Below are positions 17,779 to 26,834 of a stretch of 64,000 bases of DNA, piece by piece. The notes below the pieces were generated by a model. The model did not search any database and had not been told where the DNA came from. It worked only from the letters and a program-made list of their open reading frames with translations. The stretch covers positions 27,921 through 91,920 of the forward strand of contig NZ_WIAO01000023.1 of assembly GCF_009451885.1 (NCBI RefSeq), given 5' to 3'. A program made the translations under genes and the position numbers. The DNA is from Glycomyces albidus (GTDB lineage Bacteria > Actinomycetota > Actinomycetes > Mycobacteriales > Micromonosporaceae). Each line of letters opens with the position of its first letter. Positions within the stretch are counted from its first letter, which is position 1.

Positions 17779-17782
17779 GTGA
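17720..17782 (+). CDS. Putative 20-codon leader peptide coupled to the permease gene
   Basis: GTG 17720 follows a perfect AAGGAG (17709-17714) at 5-bp spacing. It encodes MSVFNGVCRTAAQGMTERAR and stops at TGA 17780-17782. The stop overlaps the permease GTG start as GTGA. The frame differs from that of the permease, so this is not an N-terminal extension. No homology is claimed. The role could be translational coupling or attenuation. Confidence 0.5.
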   Translation: MSVFNGVCRTAAQGMTERAR

Positions 17783-18729
17783 CGGCCGCTGTGCAGACGA
17801 GGGCCGCGACCGACCGGGTGCGCCGCCGGAGGACCCGGCGCCGGAACCTGCGCCGGCACTGGCAGCTCTACGTGCTGCTGATCCTCCCGGTCGCGTACTT
17901 CGTGACCTTCCAGTACGTCCCCATGGCGAACAACGTGATCGCCTTCAAGGACTACAACGTGGTCCAGGGCATCTGGGGCAGCCCCTGGACCGGGTTCGAC
18001 CACTTCGAGCGGTTCTTCGCCAACCCGGTCGCGTGGGACCTCATCCGCAACACCCTCGTGCTCAGCCTCTACGGGTTCCTCGCCGGCTTCCCCATCCCGA
18101 TCATCCTCGCGCTCGCCCTGAACGAAGTGCGGCTGAAGTTCTTCAAGCGCACCGTCCAGATGGTCACCTACGCGCCGCACTTCATCTCGACCGTCATCGT
18201 CGTCTCGATGCTGATCCTGATCTTCTCGCCGCGCATCGGCTTCATGGCCGACGTCCTCGGCTTCTTCGGCATGAACGCGAACCTCCTGGCCGACCCGGAC
18301 TCGTTCCGGCACGTCTACGTGTGGAGCGACGTCTGGCAGACCGCGGGCTACTCGGCGATCATCTTCATGGCCGCGCTCGCGGGCATCGACCCGAGCCTGT
18401 ACGAGGCCGCCCGGCTCGACGGGGCCAGCCGCCTCCGCAAGATCTGGCACGTGGACCTGCCGGGCATCGCCCCCACGGTCGTGGTGGTGATGATCCTCAG
18501 CGTCGGCAGCGTCATGGCGATCGGTTTCGAGAAGGCGTTCCTGCTGCAGAACCCTCTGAACCTCTCGACCTCCGAGATCATCGCGACCTACACGTACAAG
18601 ATCGGCCTGCTGAACGCCGACTTCAGCCTCGCGACCGCCGTCGGGCTGTTCAACTCCGTCATCAACCTCATCCTGCTGCTCGCCGTGAACACCGTCTCCA
18701 AGCGCGTGACCGGCAACGGACTGTGGTGA
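17779..18729 (+). CDS. Polysaccharide ABC importer permease, LplB family
   Basis: One half of the membrane channel for an oligosaccharide importer. The 316-aa protein has a basic N-terminus, then six hydrophobic segments. The COG4209-type signature is YVPMANNVIAFKDYN near the start, and the EAA loop is YEAARLDGASRLRKIWHVDLP. The chosen start is GTG 17779 with GGAG 8 bp upstream. The open frame to 17569 runs through the promoter and is rejected. The second permease follows 14 bp downstream. No ATPase gene is present. Confidence 0.92.
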   Translation: MTAAVQTRAATDRVRRRRTRRRNLRRHWQLYVLLILPVAYFVTFQYVPMANNVIAFKDYNVVQGIWGSPWTGFDHFERFFANPVAWDLIRNTLVLSLYGFLAGFPIPIILALALNEVRLKFFKRTVQMVTYAPHFISTVIVVSMLILIFSPRIGFMADVLGFFGMNANLLADPDSFRHVYVWSDVWQTAGYSAIIFMAALAGIDPSLYEAARLDGASRLRKIWHVDLPGIAPTVVVVMILSVGSVMAIGFEKAFLLQNPLNLSTSEIIATYTYKIGLLNADFSLATAVGLFNSVINLILLLAVNTVSKRVTGNGLW

Positions 18730-18743
18730 AAGGGGCCCATGCA

Positions 18744-19703
18744 ATGACACTCACGACGGCAACGCGCACCGAGTCCCGGCCCGAGCCGGAGCCCAAGGCC
18801 CGCAAGCCGAAGCGCCGCCGCAGCGCCCAGGTCCAGGACACGCCGGTCGACCGGGTCTTCATGGTCGGCGTCTACGTGCTCCTGAGCACGTTCCTGCTGG
18901 TCGTCCTGGTCCCGCTGCTCAACATCGTGGCCAGTTCCCTCTCGAGCCCCGCCGCGGTCTCGGGCGGGCGGGTCTTCCTGTGGCCGGTGGACTTCACCCT
19001 CATCGGATACGAAGCGGTGCTGGGCAACGAGGCGATCCTGACCGGGTTCGGCAACTCGGTCTTCTACGCCGTGGTCGGCACCGTCGTCAGCGTCACGATG
19101 ACGGTGATGATCGCCTATCCGCTGTCGCGGAGCGAGCTGGTGGGCCGCCGAATCTTCATCGGCGGGGTCCTGTTCACGATGCTGTTCTCCGGCGGGCTGA
19201 TCCCCACCTACATGGTCGTGCGCGCGCTCGGCCTGCTCGACACGCGCTGGGCGCTGATCCTCCCGGCCGCGATCGGCGCCTGGCAGGTGCTCATCGCGAT
19301 GACGTTCTTCCGCTCCTCGATCCCCGGGGAGCTGTACGAGGCGGCGCAGCTCGACGGCGCCTCGGACCTGCGGTTCCTGTGGTCGGTGGTGCTGCCGCTG
19401 TCGAAGCCGCTGCTGGCGGTCATCGCGCTCATGTACGGCATCGGGCAGTGGAACTCGTACTTCAGCGCCCTGATCTACCTTCGCAGCGAGGAGCTCTACC
19501 CGCTCCAACTGGTGCTGCGGGACATCCTGGTCGTCAACAACAGCGGCGGGTCGAACCTCGCGGACCAGTTGGCCGCCAAGCAGATGGCCGACCTCATGAA
19601 GTTCTCCCTCATCGTCGTCTCCACCGTGCCCGTCCTGCTCGTCTACCCGTTCGTGGCGCGGCACTTCACCAAGGGCGTGATGCTCGGCTCCGTCAAGGGC
19701 TGA
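18744..19703 (+). CDS. Polysaccharide ABC importer permease, LplC/YtcP family
   Basis: Partner permease of 319 aa. A charged, Lys/Arg-rich N-terminal stretch of about 35 residues precedes six membrane segments. Family features are VASSLSSPAAVSGGRVFLWPV, the EAA loop YEAAQLDGASDLRFLWSVVLP, and the C-terminal ending VARHFTKGVMLGSVKG typical of this group. The ATG at 18744 follows AAAGGGG. Systems of this class import plant-polymer oligosaccharides in Firmicutes and actinobacteria. The substrate is unknown here. Confidence 0.92.
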   Translation: MTLTTATRTESRPEPEPKARKPKRRRSAQVQDTPVDRVFMVGVYVLLSTFLLVVLVPLLNIVASSLSSPAAVSGGRVFLWPVDFTLIGYEAVLGNEAILTGFGNSVFYAVVGTVVSVTMTVMIAYPLSRSELVGRRIFIGGVLFTMLFSGGLIPTYMVVRALGLLDTRWALILPAAIGAWQVLIAMTFFRSSIPGELYEAAQLDGASDLRFLWSVVLPLSKPLLAVIALMYGIGQWNSYFSALIYLRSEELYPLQLVLRDILVVNNSGGSNLADQLAAKQMADLMKFSLIVVSTVPVLLVYPFVARHFTKGVMLGSVKG

Positions 19704-19795
19704 CGCGGCACCGTCCGCGCGCCCGGCCGAACCGCCCCCAAAGTCCCCGGCATCCCCCTCGCACCCGACAACTCCTCATCGAAAGGCAGTCAACG

Positions 19796-21454
19796 ATGAC
19801 CAGCAGATTCGCCCGAGCGGCGGCGGCCGGAGCGGCATTGGCCCTGTCGGCCGGCGCGTTCGCCGCGTGCTCGTCGGAGCCGGAGACCACTCCGGACGAC
19901 GTGATCACCATCTTCGCGCCCCAGGACGGCGCCCAGGGACAGGACCTCGAGGACAACGCGTTCACCAAACTGCTCGAGGAGAAGTTCGACGTCGACCTCC
20001 AGTTCGAGACCACCACCTGGGACGGGACCGCAGCCGCGGAGAAGCGCCAGATCTCCCTCGCCAGCGGCGACTACCCCGACGCGTACATGCTCATCCCGTG
20101 GGTCGACCAGTTCTCCAGCGACGAGCTGGTGAAGCTCGGCGGCCAGGGCGTGATCGTGCCCCTCGACGACCTCATCGGCGAGGACACCCCGAACCTCACC
20201 GCCGCGTTCGAGAAGGAGCCGGGCTTCAAAGAGCTGGCGACCTCCCCGGACGGGAAGATCTGGGGCATCCCCGCCTGGAACGACTGCTACCACTGCTCCT
20301 ATCCCTCGAAGCTGTGGATGAACTCCGCCTGGCTCGACACGCTGGGCCTGGAGCAGCCCACCACGCCTGAAGAGCTGCGGACGGTACTCGAAGCGTTCAA
20401 GACGCAGGACCCCAACGGCAACGGCGAGGCGGACGAGATCCCCCTCTCCGCGGCGGGCGGCAGCTCCCTGCTCTCGTACCTGATGAACCCGTACGTCTAC
20501 ACCGCTGAGATGTACGCGAACGCGGAGGGCGTCACCCCGGCCACGCTCGGCACCGCCGGCGACGAGGTCGTCCTGCAGCCGACCCGCGACGAGTGGCGCG
20601 AGGGGATCGCCTACGTGGCCTCCCTGTACGAGGACGGGCTCATCGACGAAGGCGCGTTCACGCAGAACGGCGAGGCGCTCAACGCGAAGGGCAACAGCGC
20701 GGAGGGCGTGATCCTCGGATCGGTCGCCGTCATGCACCCGTGGTTCGTCACCAGCGACCACGAGGACGGGCGCTACACCCAGTACGACGCGGTCCCGCCG
20801 CTGACCGGGCCGAACGGCAGCGACGCGACCTACAGCGGCGGCGGCGCGGGCGCCGCACCCGGCGCGACCTTCGTCATCACCAACCGCTCCAGCGAGGCCA
20901 AGCAGCAGAAGCTCATGCAGATCCTGGACTACATGGTCTCGTACGAGGGGCACCTGCAGGGCGAGTACGGCATCGAGGGCGTCAACTGGGACAGGCCCGC
21001 GGAGGGCGACGTCGCCCTCGACGAGACCCTCGAACCGAACTTCAAGGTCATCTCGGTCCCCAGCGGCGAGACGTTGAAGAACTCGTGGGGCCCGATCGCG
21101 CAGTTCTTCAGCGACGCGGAGTTCCGCAACAGCCAGGTGACCGCGACGGACATCTACTCGCCCGAAGGCTATGAGCGCCGCCTGTTCGAAGCCACGAAGC
21201 TCTACGAGGGCCACGAGTCCGACGAGCTGTTCCCCTACTGGGAGGTGGCGGTGACCGGCGAGACCGCGACGGAGCTCGCCACGATCCAGACCAATGTGGA
21301 GAACTTCGCGGTCCAGGCGGCCGCGGAGTTCGTCACCGGCGTGCGGGACATCGAGAGCGACGAGGACTGGGCCGAGTTCCAGCAGAACCTCGTCGACCTC
21401 GGCTCCGAACGGTACGTCGAGATCTACCAGGAGGCATGGGACGCCTCGAAGTAG
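19796..21454 (+). CDS. Oligosaccharide-binding lipoprotein of Lpl-type importer
   Basis: Extracellular solute receptor, 552 aa, long like other Lpl-type binding proteins. The signal peptide ends in a lipobox (AFAAC at residues 21-25). The extracellular solute-binding family 1 pattern includes GDYPDAYMLIPWVDQF, KIWGIPAWNDCYHCSYPSKLWMN and ITNRSSEAKQQKLMQILDY. It lies 92 bp after the second permease with GAAAGG before ATG 19796, and is last in the operon permease-permease-binding protein. A hairpin follows the stop. Confidence 0.93.
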   Translation: MTSRFARAAAAGAALALSAGAFAACSSEPETTPDDVITIFAPQDGAQGQDLEDNAFTKLLEEKFDVDLQFETTTWDGTAAAEKRQISLASGDYPDAYMLIPWVDQFSSDELVKLGGQGVIVPLDDLIGEDTPNLTAAFEKEPGFKELATSPDGKIWGIPAWNDCYHCSYPSKLWMNSAWLDTLGLEQPTTPEELRTVLEAFKTQDPNGNGEADEIPLSAAGGSSLLSYLMNPYVYTAEMYANAEGVTPATLGTAGDEVVLQPTRDEWREGIAYVASLYEDGLIDEGAFTQNGEALNAKGNSAEGVILGSVAVMHPWFVTSDHEDGRYTQYDAVPPLTGPNGSDATYSGGGAGAAPGATFVITNRSSEAKQQKLMQILDYMVSYEGHLQGEYGIEGVNWDRPAEGDVALDETLEPNFKVISVPSGETLKNSWGPIAQFFSDAEFRNSQVTATDIYSPEGYERRLFEATKLYEGHESDELFPYWEVAVTGETATELATIQTNVENFAVQAAAEFVTGVRDIESDEDWAEFQQNLVDLGSERYVEIYQEAWDASK

Positions 21455-21464
21455 TCCCCGCCGC

Positions 21465-21495
21465 CGGGCCGCCTCCCCGACGGAGAGGCGGCCCG
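21465..21495. terminator. Hairpin terminator after the Lpl-type importer operon
   Basis: An 11-bp inverted repeat (21465-21475 and 21485-21495) with a 9-base loop. It sits between convergent transcription units. Confidence 0.75.
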
Positions 21496-21537
21496 CAGCC
21501 ACGGACCCGACCGGCGGGCCCACCGCCGGAACGCGGT

Positions 21538-22773
21538 TCAGCGCTCGATCCGCCGCAGCGCCCTGACGGGCGATGCCAGCAGCCCGGCCGCGCCGGCGGC
21601 GACCGGGAGCGCGAGCAGCATGAAGGCGTTCTGGACGCCGACGAGGTCGGCCAGGCCGCCGGCCGCGAGCGCGCCGACGGGCGCGCCGCCCCACGCGATC
21701 ATGCGCCCGGTCGTGTTCACCCTGCCCTGCAGGGCGTCCGGGGTGAGGAGCTGGCGGACGGTGATCCCGTTGACGACCGCGGCCGTATGGGCGAAGTCCC
21801 ACGCGGTCCACACCGCGGCCGCCACTGCGAAGCCCGCCCGGCCCGGCCCGGCCGCGGCGAGGGCGACCACCATGGCCAGTTCCAGCAGGTACGCCCCGAT
21901 GGAGACCGGCCCGTGCCCGAATCGGGCGGTGAGGCGGCTCAGGAAGAGCGCGCCGAGGAGCGAGCCGACCGCGGTGGCGCTGTAGAGGAGTCCGAGGCGC
22001 CAGTCGCTCACGTCCAGGAGGTCGTCGGCGTGGACGACGATGAGGCCGAGCGCGCCGCCGCCGGTGCAGGCGATGCCGAAGCCGCCGAACGTCAGCGCGC
22101 GGATGCGCCGCTCGGCCCAGATGAACCGGAGCCCTTCGGCGATGTCGGCGCGGACGCTCGTCGCCGCGGACCGGGCGAGCGGTGGAAGCGCCAAGCGCCG
22201 CAGCAGGAACGCCGAGACGGCGAACGTTACCGCGTTGACGCCGATGACGGCCTCGGGCCCGGCCGCGGCGGCGAGCAGTCCGCCGAGCGCGGGTGCGGCG
22301 ATGCCGACCACGGTGCTGGTGGAGAAGATCAGCGAATTCGCCTGCTGGAGTCGGCCGGCGCCGACGATCTGGGGCAGGGCCCCGAAGGCGGCGGCGTCGA
22401 ACCAGACGAAGGCGGTGCCGGTCAGGACGACGACGGCGATCACGTGCGCGGCGGAGACGGTGCCGAAGACGGCGGCGAGCGGCACGGTCGCGATCAGGAC
22501 CGCGGCCGCCGCGTCGGCGCCGACCATGAGCCGGCGCCGGTCGACGCGATCGGCGTACGCCCCCGCGAGCAGTCCGAACAGCAGGTACGGGGCGAGTGAC
22601 AGCCCCGAGGCGGCCGCGGTGGCGGTGGCCGAGCCGGTGCGCTCCCAGACCAGCATCGGTACGGCCACCCCGGAGGCGGCCGTACCGGCGAGGCCGGTCA
22701 TGCGCGCGGCGTACCAGCGGCGGAATCCGGGGAGGGCGAGCAGTTCGCGGCCCGCCCGCCGGGTGTCGGTCAT
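21538..22773 (-). CDS. MFS exporter (EntS/MFS_3-like)
   Basis: A 411-aa membrane transporter with about twelve hydrophobic segments and the MFS loop motif GAYADRVDRRRLMVGAD between helices 2 and 3. Similarity in style is to EntS-type exporters and macrolide-efflux MFS proteins. It is the last gene of the operon. Its ATG overlaps the binding-protein stop as ATGA, so it is tightly coupled to the FecCD-type importer. An exporter coupled to such an importer suggests a metallophore or other small molecule that is exported and re-imported (inference). Confidence 0.87.
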   Translation of the reverse strand: MTDTRRAGRELLALPGFRRWYAARMTGLAGTAASGVAVPMLVWERTGSATATAAASGLSLAPYLLFGLLAGAYADRVDRRRLMVGADAAAAVLIATVPLAAVFGTVSAAHVIAVVVLTGTAFVWFDAAAFGALPQIVGAGRLQQANSLIFSTSTVVGIAAPALGGLLAAAAGPEAVIGVNAVTFAVSAFLLRRLALPPLARSAATSVRADIAEGLRFIWAERRIRALTFGGFGIACTGGGALGLIVVHADDLLDVSDWRLGLLYSATAVGSLLGALFLSRLTARFGHGPVSIGAYLLELAMVVALAAAGPGRAGFAVAAAVWTAWDFAHTAAVVNGITVRQLLTPDALQGRVNTTGRMIAWGGAPVGALAAGGLADLVGVQNAFMLLALPVAAGAAGLLASPVRALRRIER

Positions 22774-23773
22774 TCCTGGAACGCCTCGGGGTAGAGCCCT
22801 TCGGCGATGGCGCGGACGGCGTCGATGTTGCTCAGGGACCCCGGGTACACGTCGGAGCCGGAGAGGACGACGATGCGGTCGTTCGCCACGGCGCTCACCT
22901 CGGGCAGGGTCCGCGCCAGGTAGTCGCGGGTGGCCTGCTCGTGCGCGGCGTCGGCGGCGGCGAACACGATGACGTCGGGGTCGGCGGCGGCGAGGGCCTC
23001 GGGGTTGATCTGGGCGGCGAAGAACGAGGCGAACTCGGGGTCGTCGGGGCCGAAGACGTTCTCGCCGCCGGCGCGGGCGATCATGTCGTACTCGATGCCG
23101 GCGCCGATCGCGGTGAGGGCGTCGCCTTCGACGTAGACCTGGGCGACGGTGGGCTTCTCGAGTCCCTCGATGCGGGCCTCGACGTCGTCGAGGGTCGCCT
23201 GTGCCTCGGCGGCGAGCGCGGCGGCCTCGTCCTCGATGTCGAAGATCAGCCCGAGGTTCTCCAGGTCGGTGAACAGGTCGTCGACGGTGCCCTCCATGCG
23301 GCGGTCCGGGCAGCCGCCGGTGGCGGTGTAGGCGGCGACGCCGGCGTCGGCGAGCTGCTCGTGGCTGGCGAAGCCCTGTTCGGCGGTGAACTCGTAGTCG
23401 GTGGGGGAGTACACGAAGTCGGGCTCGACGTCGAGGAGCGCTTCGCGGGAGGGCGGGGCGTCCTCGCTGACGACGGGGATGTCGGCGGCGAGCGCGGCGA
23501 GGTCCTCGCTGAGCGGGGCGGTCGCGGTCTGGGCCTGCCCGACGATGCGGTCGGCCAGGCCGAGCCGCAGGAGCAGCTCGGTCTGGGTGGGGCTGAGGCC
23601 GACGACCGCTTCGGGGACGCCGTCCACGGTGATCTCGCGGCCGCAGTTCTCGATGGTCACGGCCGTGTCGGCGCCGGCGTCGGCGGAGTCGGCGACGTCG
23701 GAGCCGCAGCCGCTCAGGGCGATGGCGGTGCCGACGGCCGCGGCGGCAGCGGCGAACCGGATGGGGCGGGTGT

Positions 23774-23777
<4 letters not shown>
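22770..23777 (-). CDS. Metal-chelate/cofactor-binding lipoprotein (class III SBP)
   Basis: Receptor of the FecCD-type importer, 335 aa. It has a lipobox (LSGC, Cys24) and the Peripla_BP_2 pattern: VVGLSPTQTELLLRLGLADRIVGQA, PDFVYSPTDYEF, VAQVYVEGD, FGPDDPEFASFFA and DPDVIVFAAADAAH. The early ENCGREITV motif and the conserved Cys in TGGCPDRR resemble the actinobacterial group catalogued as proposed F420-0 transporters. That naming rests on phylogenetic profiling, so the ligand stays open. Start ATG 23777 overlaps the ATPase stop (ATGA). Confidence 0.88.
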
Positions 23778-24580
<803 letters not shown>

Positions 24581-24591
24581 GCCGGTCTCCT

Positions 24592-25671
24592 TCATCGGTG
24601 CATCCCCGCGCCGGAGGCGCGTCCCCTTCGCATGAGCCACAGGAAGAACGGGGCCCCGACGGCGGCGGTGACGATGCCGATCGGGATCTCGGTGGGGGCG
24701 GCGACGGTGCGGGCGGCGAGGTCGGCGGCCATGAGGAACACGGCGCCGCCGAGCACGGCGACGGGCAGCATCCGGCGGTGGTCGGCGCCGACGGCGATCC
24801 GGCTGATGTGCGGGACGACCAGGCCCACGAAGCCGATGCCGCCGCTGACGGCGACGACGGCGCCGGTGAGCAGGGCGCAGGCCACGAGCAACTGGCTGCG
24901 GAACCGGTTCACGTCGACGCCGAGCGCGGTCGCGGTCTCGTCGCCGACCTGGAGGGCGTTGAGCGAGCGGCTGCGCAGCCGCGCGAACACGAGCACGATG
25001 GCGAGCGCGGCGGCCGGGACCGCCAGCTGGGTCCAGGTGGCGGCGGCGACGCTGCCGAGGAGGAAGAACAGGATGCTGAACACGTTCTGCGCCTCGGTGG
25101 TGATCGTCAGGTAGCTGGTGACGGCACTGAGGAGCGACCCGAGGGCGACCCCGGAGAGGATGAGCCGGGTCGGTGCGACGACGCCGCCCTGGCGGGCCAG
25201 GAGGTACACGGCGACGGCGGCGCCGAGCGCCCCGGCGAACGCGGCTCCGCTGAGGGTGAGGCCGACCGCGGCGGCGCCGAGGGTGATGACGGCGACCGCG
25301 CCGACGCCGGCGCCGGCGGAGACGCCGAGGAGGTACGGCTCGGCGAGCGGGTTGCGGACCAGGGCCTGCATGAGGGCGCCGGCGAGCGCGAGTCCGGCGC
25401 CGGCGACGCCGGCCAGGAGGGTCCGCGGGAGCCGGAACTGCCAGACGGCCTGGTCCTGCAGGGGCGTCAGGCTGCCGTCGGACATCCAGGGCAGGTTCGG
25501 CAGCAGGTGCCCGGCGACGATCTTGAACGACTCGGCGACGGTGACGTCGACGGTCCCGGTCGCGCCGGAGACGATGACGACGCCGATCCCCGCCGCCAGC
25601 AGCGCGAGGGCGGCGAGGGGCGCGGCGGACGCGCGTCCGGCGGTCGGTCTGGGCTTGCGGGTGAGGGTCAC
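24592..25671 (-). CDS. FecCD-family ABC importer permease
   Basis: Membrane subunit, 359 aa with about ten hydrophobic segments. FecCD motifs are visible: FRLPRTLLAGVAGAGLALAGALMQALVRNPLAEPYLLG, GSVAAATWTQ, and VSGGIGFVGLVVPHISR with ADHRRMLP. The chosen start is GTG 25671, which has AGGA just upstream. A frame extension to 25743 crosses the -10 region and is rejected. First gene of the operon permease-ATPase-binding protein-MFS exporter, all joined by ATGA overlaps. Confidence 0.92.
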   Translation of the reverse strand: MTLTRKPRPTAGRASAAPLAALALLAAGIGVVIVSGATGTVDVTVAESFKIVAGHLLPNLPWMSDGSLTPLQDQAVWQFRLPRTLLAGVAGAGLALAGALMQALVRNPLAEPYLLGVSAGAGVGAVAVITLGAAAVGLTLSGAAFAGALGAAVAVYLLARQGGVVAPTRLILSGVALGSLLSAVTSYLTITTEAQNVFSILFFLLGSVAAATWTQLAVPAAALAIVLVFARLRSRSLNALQVGDETATALGVDVNRFRSQLLVACALLTGAVVAVSGGIGFVGLVVPHISRIAVGADHRRMLPVAVLGGAVFLMAADLAARTVAAPTEIPIGIVTAAVGAPFFLWLMRRGRASGAGMHR

Positions 25672-25730
25672 GGGTCCTGCTCGGGTCGGGGCGGACCGCG
25701 GCGGGGCGCCGCGGCCGTGGGGGCGACCCG

Positions 25731-25764
25731 ATACTAAGTGCAATGAAAATCGGTTTCGTTTGCA
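25731..25764 (-). promoter_or_regulatory. Promoter with Zur/Fur-like palindrome before the FecCD operon
   Basis: Minus-strand -10 TAGTAT (25736-25731). Just upstream, TGAAAATCGGTTTCG (25744-25758) has the GAAA-N5-TTTC core of actinobacterial Zur boxes and is flanked by TGCAA and TTGCA. The match to the 7-1-7 Zur consensus is partial. IdeR-type boxes are not seen. Confidence 0.4.
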
Positions 25765-25958
25765 ACTTCCAGATCAAGCGAGATGCGCCACACCTGCCTC
25801 GGTCCCGGCGGGGGACGCCGCCGTCGCCGAAGGCTCCGGGACCCCCGGCCGAACCACCGGCTCCGCCGGGGTTGGGGGCGCAGTCGGGCCGCACCGCGGT
25901 ATGTTGTGCCGCAACGCGACCGCGGCGGCTGCCTCCGAGCAGCCGCCGCGCCGGCGCG

Positions 25959-26519
25959 TCAGCCCACGATCGCCTGGATGACCGCGGTGTCGCCGTCGAG
26001 TTCGAGCAGGTGCATCACGTACCCGCCGGGCTCGGGGTCCTCGATCGGTTCGCCGCATGAGAGGCTCCCGCCTCCGTCGGCGTGCATCGCCAGCGTGCAG
26101 CCCGGTTCGTACAGCAGCCCTCCGCCGCCGCCCATGCCGTCCGGGTTGGTCAGGCCCACGTCGACGCCGTCCGCTTCGACGGCGGCCTCCACGGTCCACT
26201 GTCCACCTGATCCCTCCACGGGGAACTCCACCGAGCCGGAGAACGACACCTCGCATTCGCCGTCGCCGCACTCCTCGTAGTCGCCGCCGCTCGACTCCTC
26301 CGAGGTCTCCACGTCAGGGGAGGGGAGTGCGGAGGAGGCGGCGTCGAGGTTCGGCGACGGCGCAGGCGAAGCGGCGTCGAAGGCGGCCTCGGCTTCAGGG
26401 CTCGAGGTCGAGGCGTCGGCGCCGGGCTCCGCCTCGGCGCCGCAGCCGGCCGCGGCCAGGGCCACGAGGAGCGCACCGGTCACCGTGTGTCGCTTGAGGA
26501 AGGTTCGGGGATGCAGCAT
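25959..26519 (-). CDS. Small secreted lipoprotein, function unknown
   Basis: A 186-aa precursor with signal peptide and lipobox (LAAAGC, Cys26). A linker of about 50 residues rich in Ala, Ser, Pro, Glu and Asp follows, then a compact domain with paired cysteines (ECGDGEC, PGC and SLSCGEP). The domain contains CEVSFSGSVEFPVEG, which looks like a beta-sandwich. I do not recognise a family with known function. It is monocistronic on the minus strand, with the FecCD operon promoter downstream on the same strand. Confidence 0.7.
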   Translation of the reverse strand: MLHPRTFLKRHTVTGALLVALAAAGCGAEAEPGADASTSSPEAEAAFDAASPAPSPNLDAASSALPSPDVETSEESSGGDYEECGDGECEVSFSGSVEFPVEGSGGQWTVEAAVEADGVDVGLTNPDGMGGGGGLLYEPGCTLAMHADGGGSLSCGEPIEDPEPGGYVMHLLELDGDTAVIQAIVG

Positions 26520-26834
26520 GCGCCGAGTCTATGCAGACCCCCCGACACGGACTCGCGACGGCGGACGGGACGGCCCGAACGGGGCGAGCCGCAGCGCCTC
26601 GACCACATGTGTCGCCGCTCACTTCGGACCCGCCCCCATGGCATCCGACCCGACCGTCCACTGTGAGCTGGCGCACTCGACGGGCGGATTTCACATGGTT
26701 CCCGCTGATTTCTCTCGAATGTCCATTTTGGTTCATCATGATGGCCTGTCATGGTGGGATGCAAGGGAACCCGTTCCTGCGCACCTGACCGGCGCCGGCC
26801 CCACGGCGCCGCTACCGCCAAGCAAGGAGCCGTC
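26520..26834. other. 315-bp gap between lipoprotein and protease
   Basis: Divergent promoters must lie here. One perfect palindrome CATCATGATG (26734-26743) is seen, in a locally AT-richer stretch (26680-26750). No gene or clear -35/-10 pair is supported. Confidence 0.4.
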
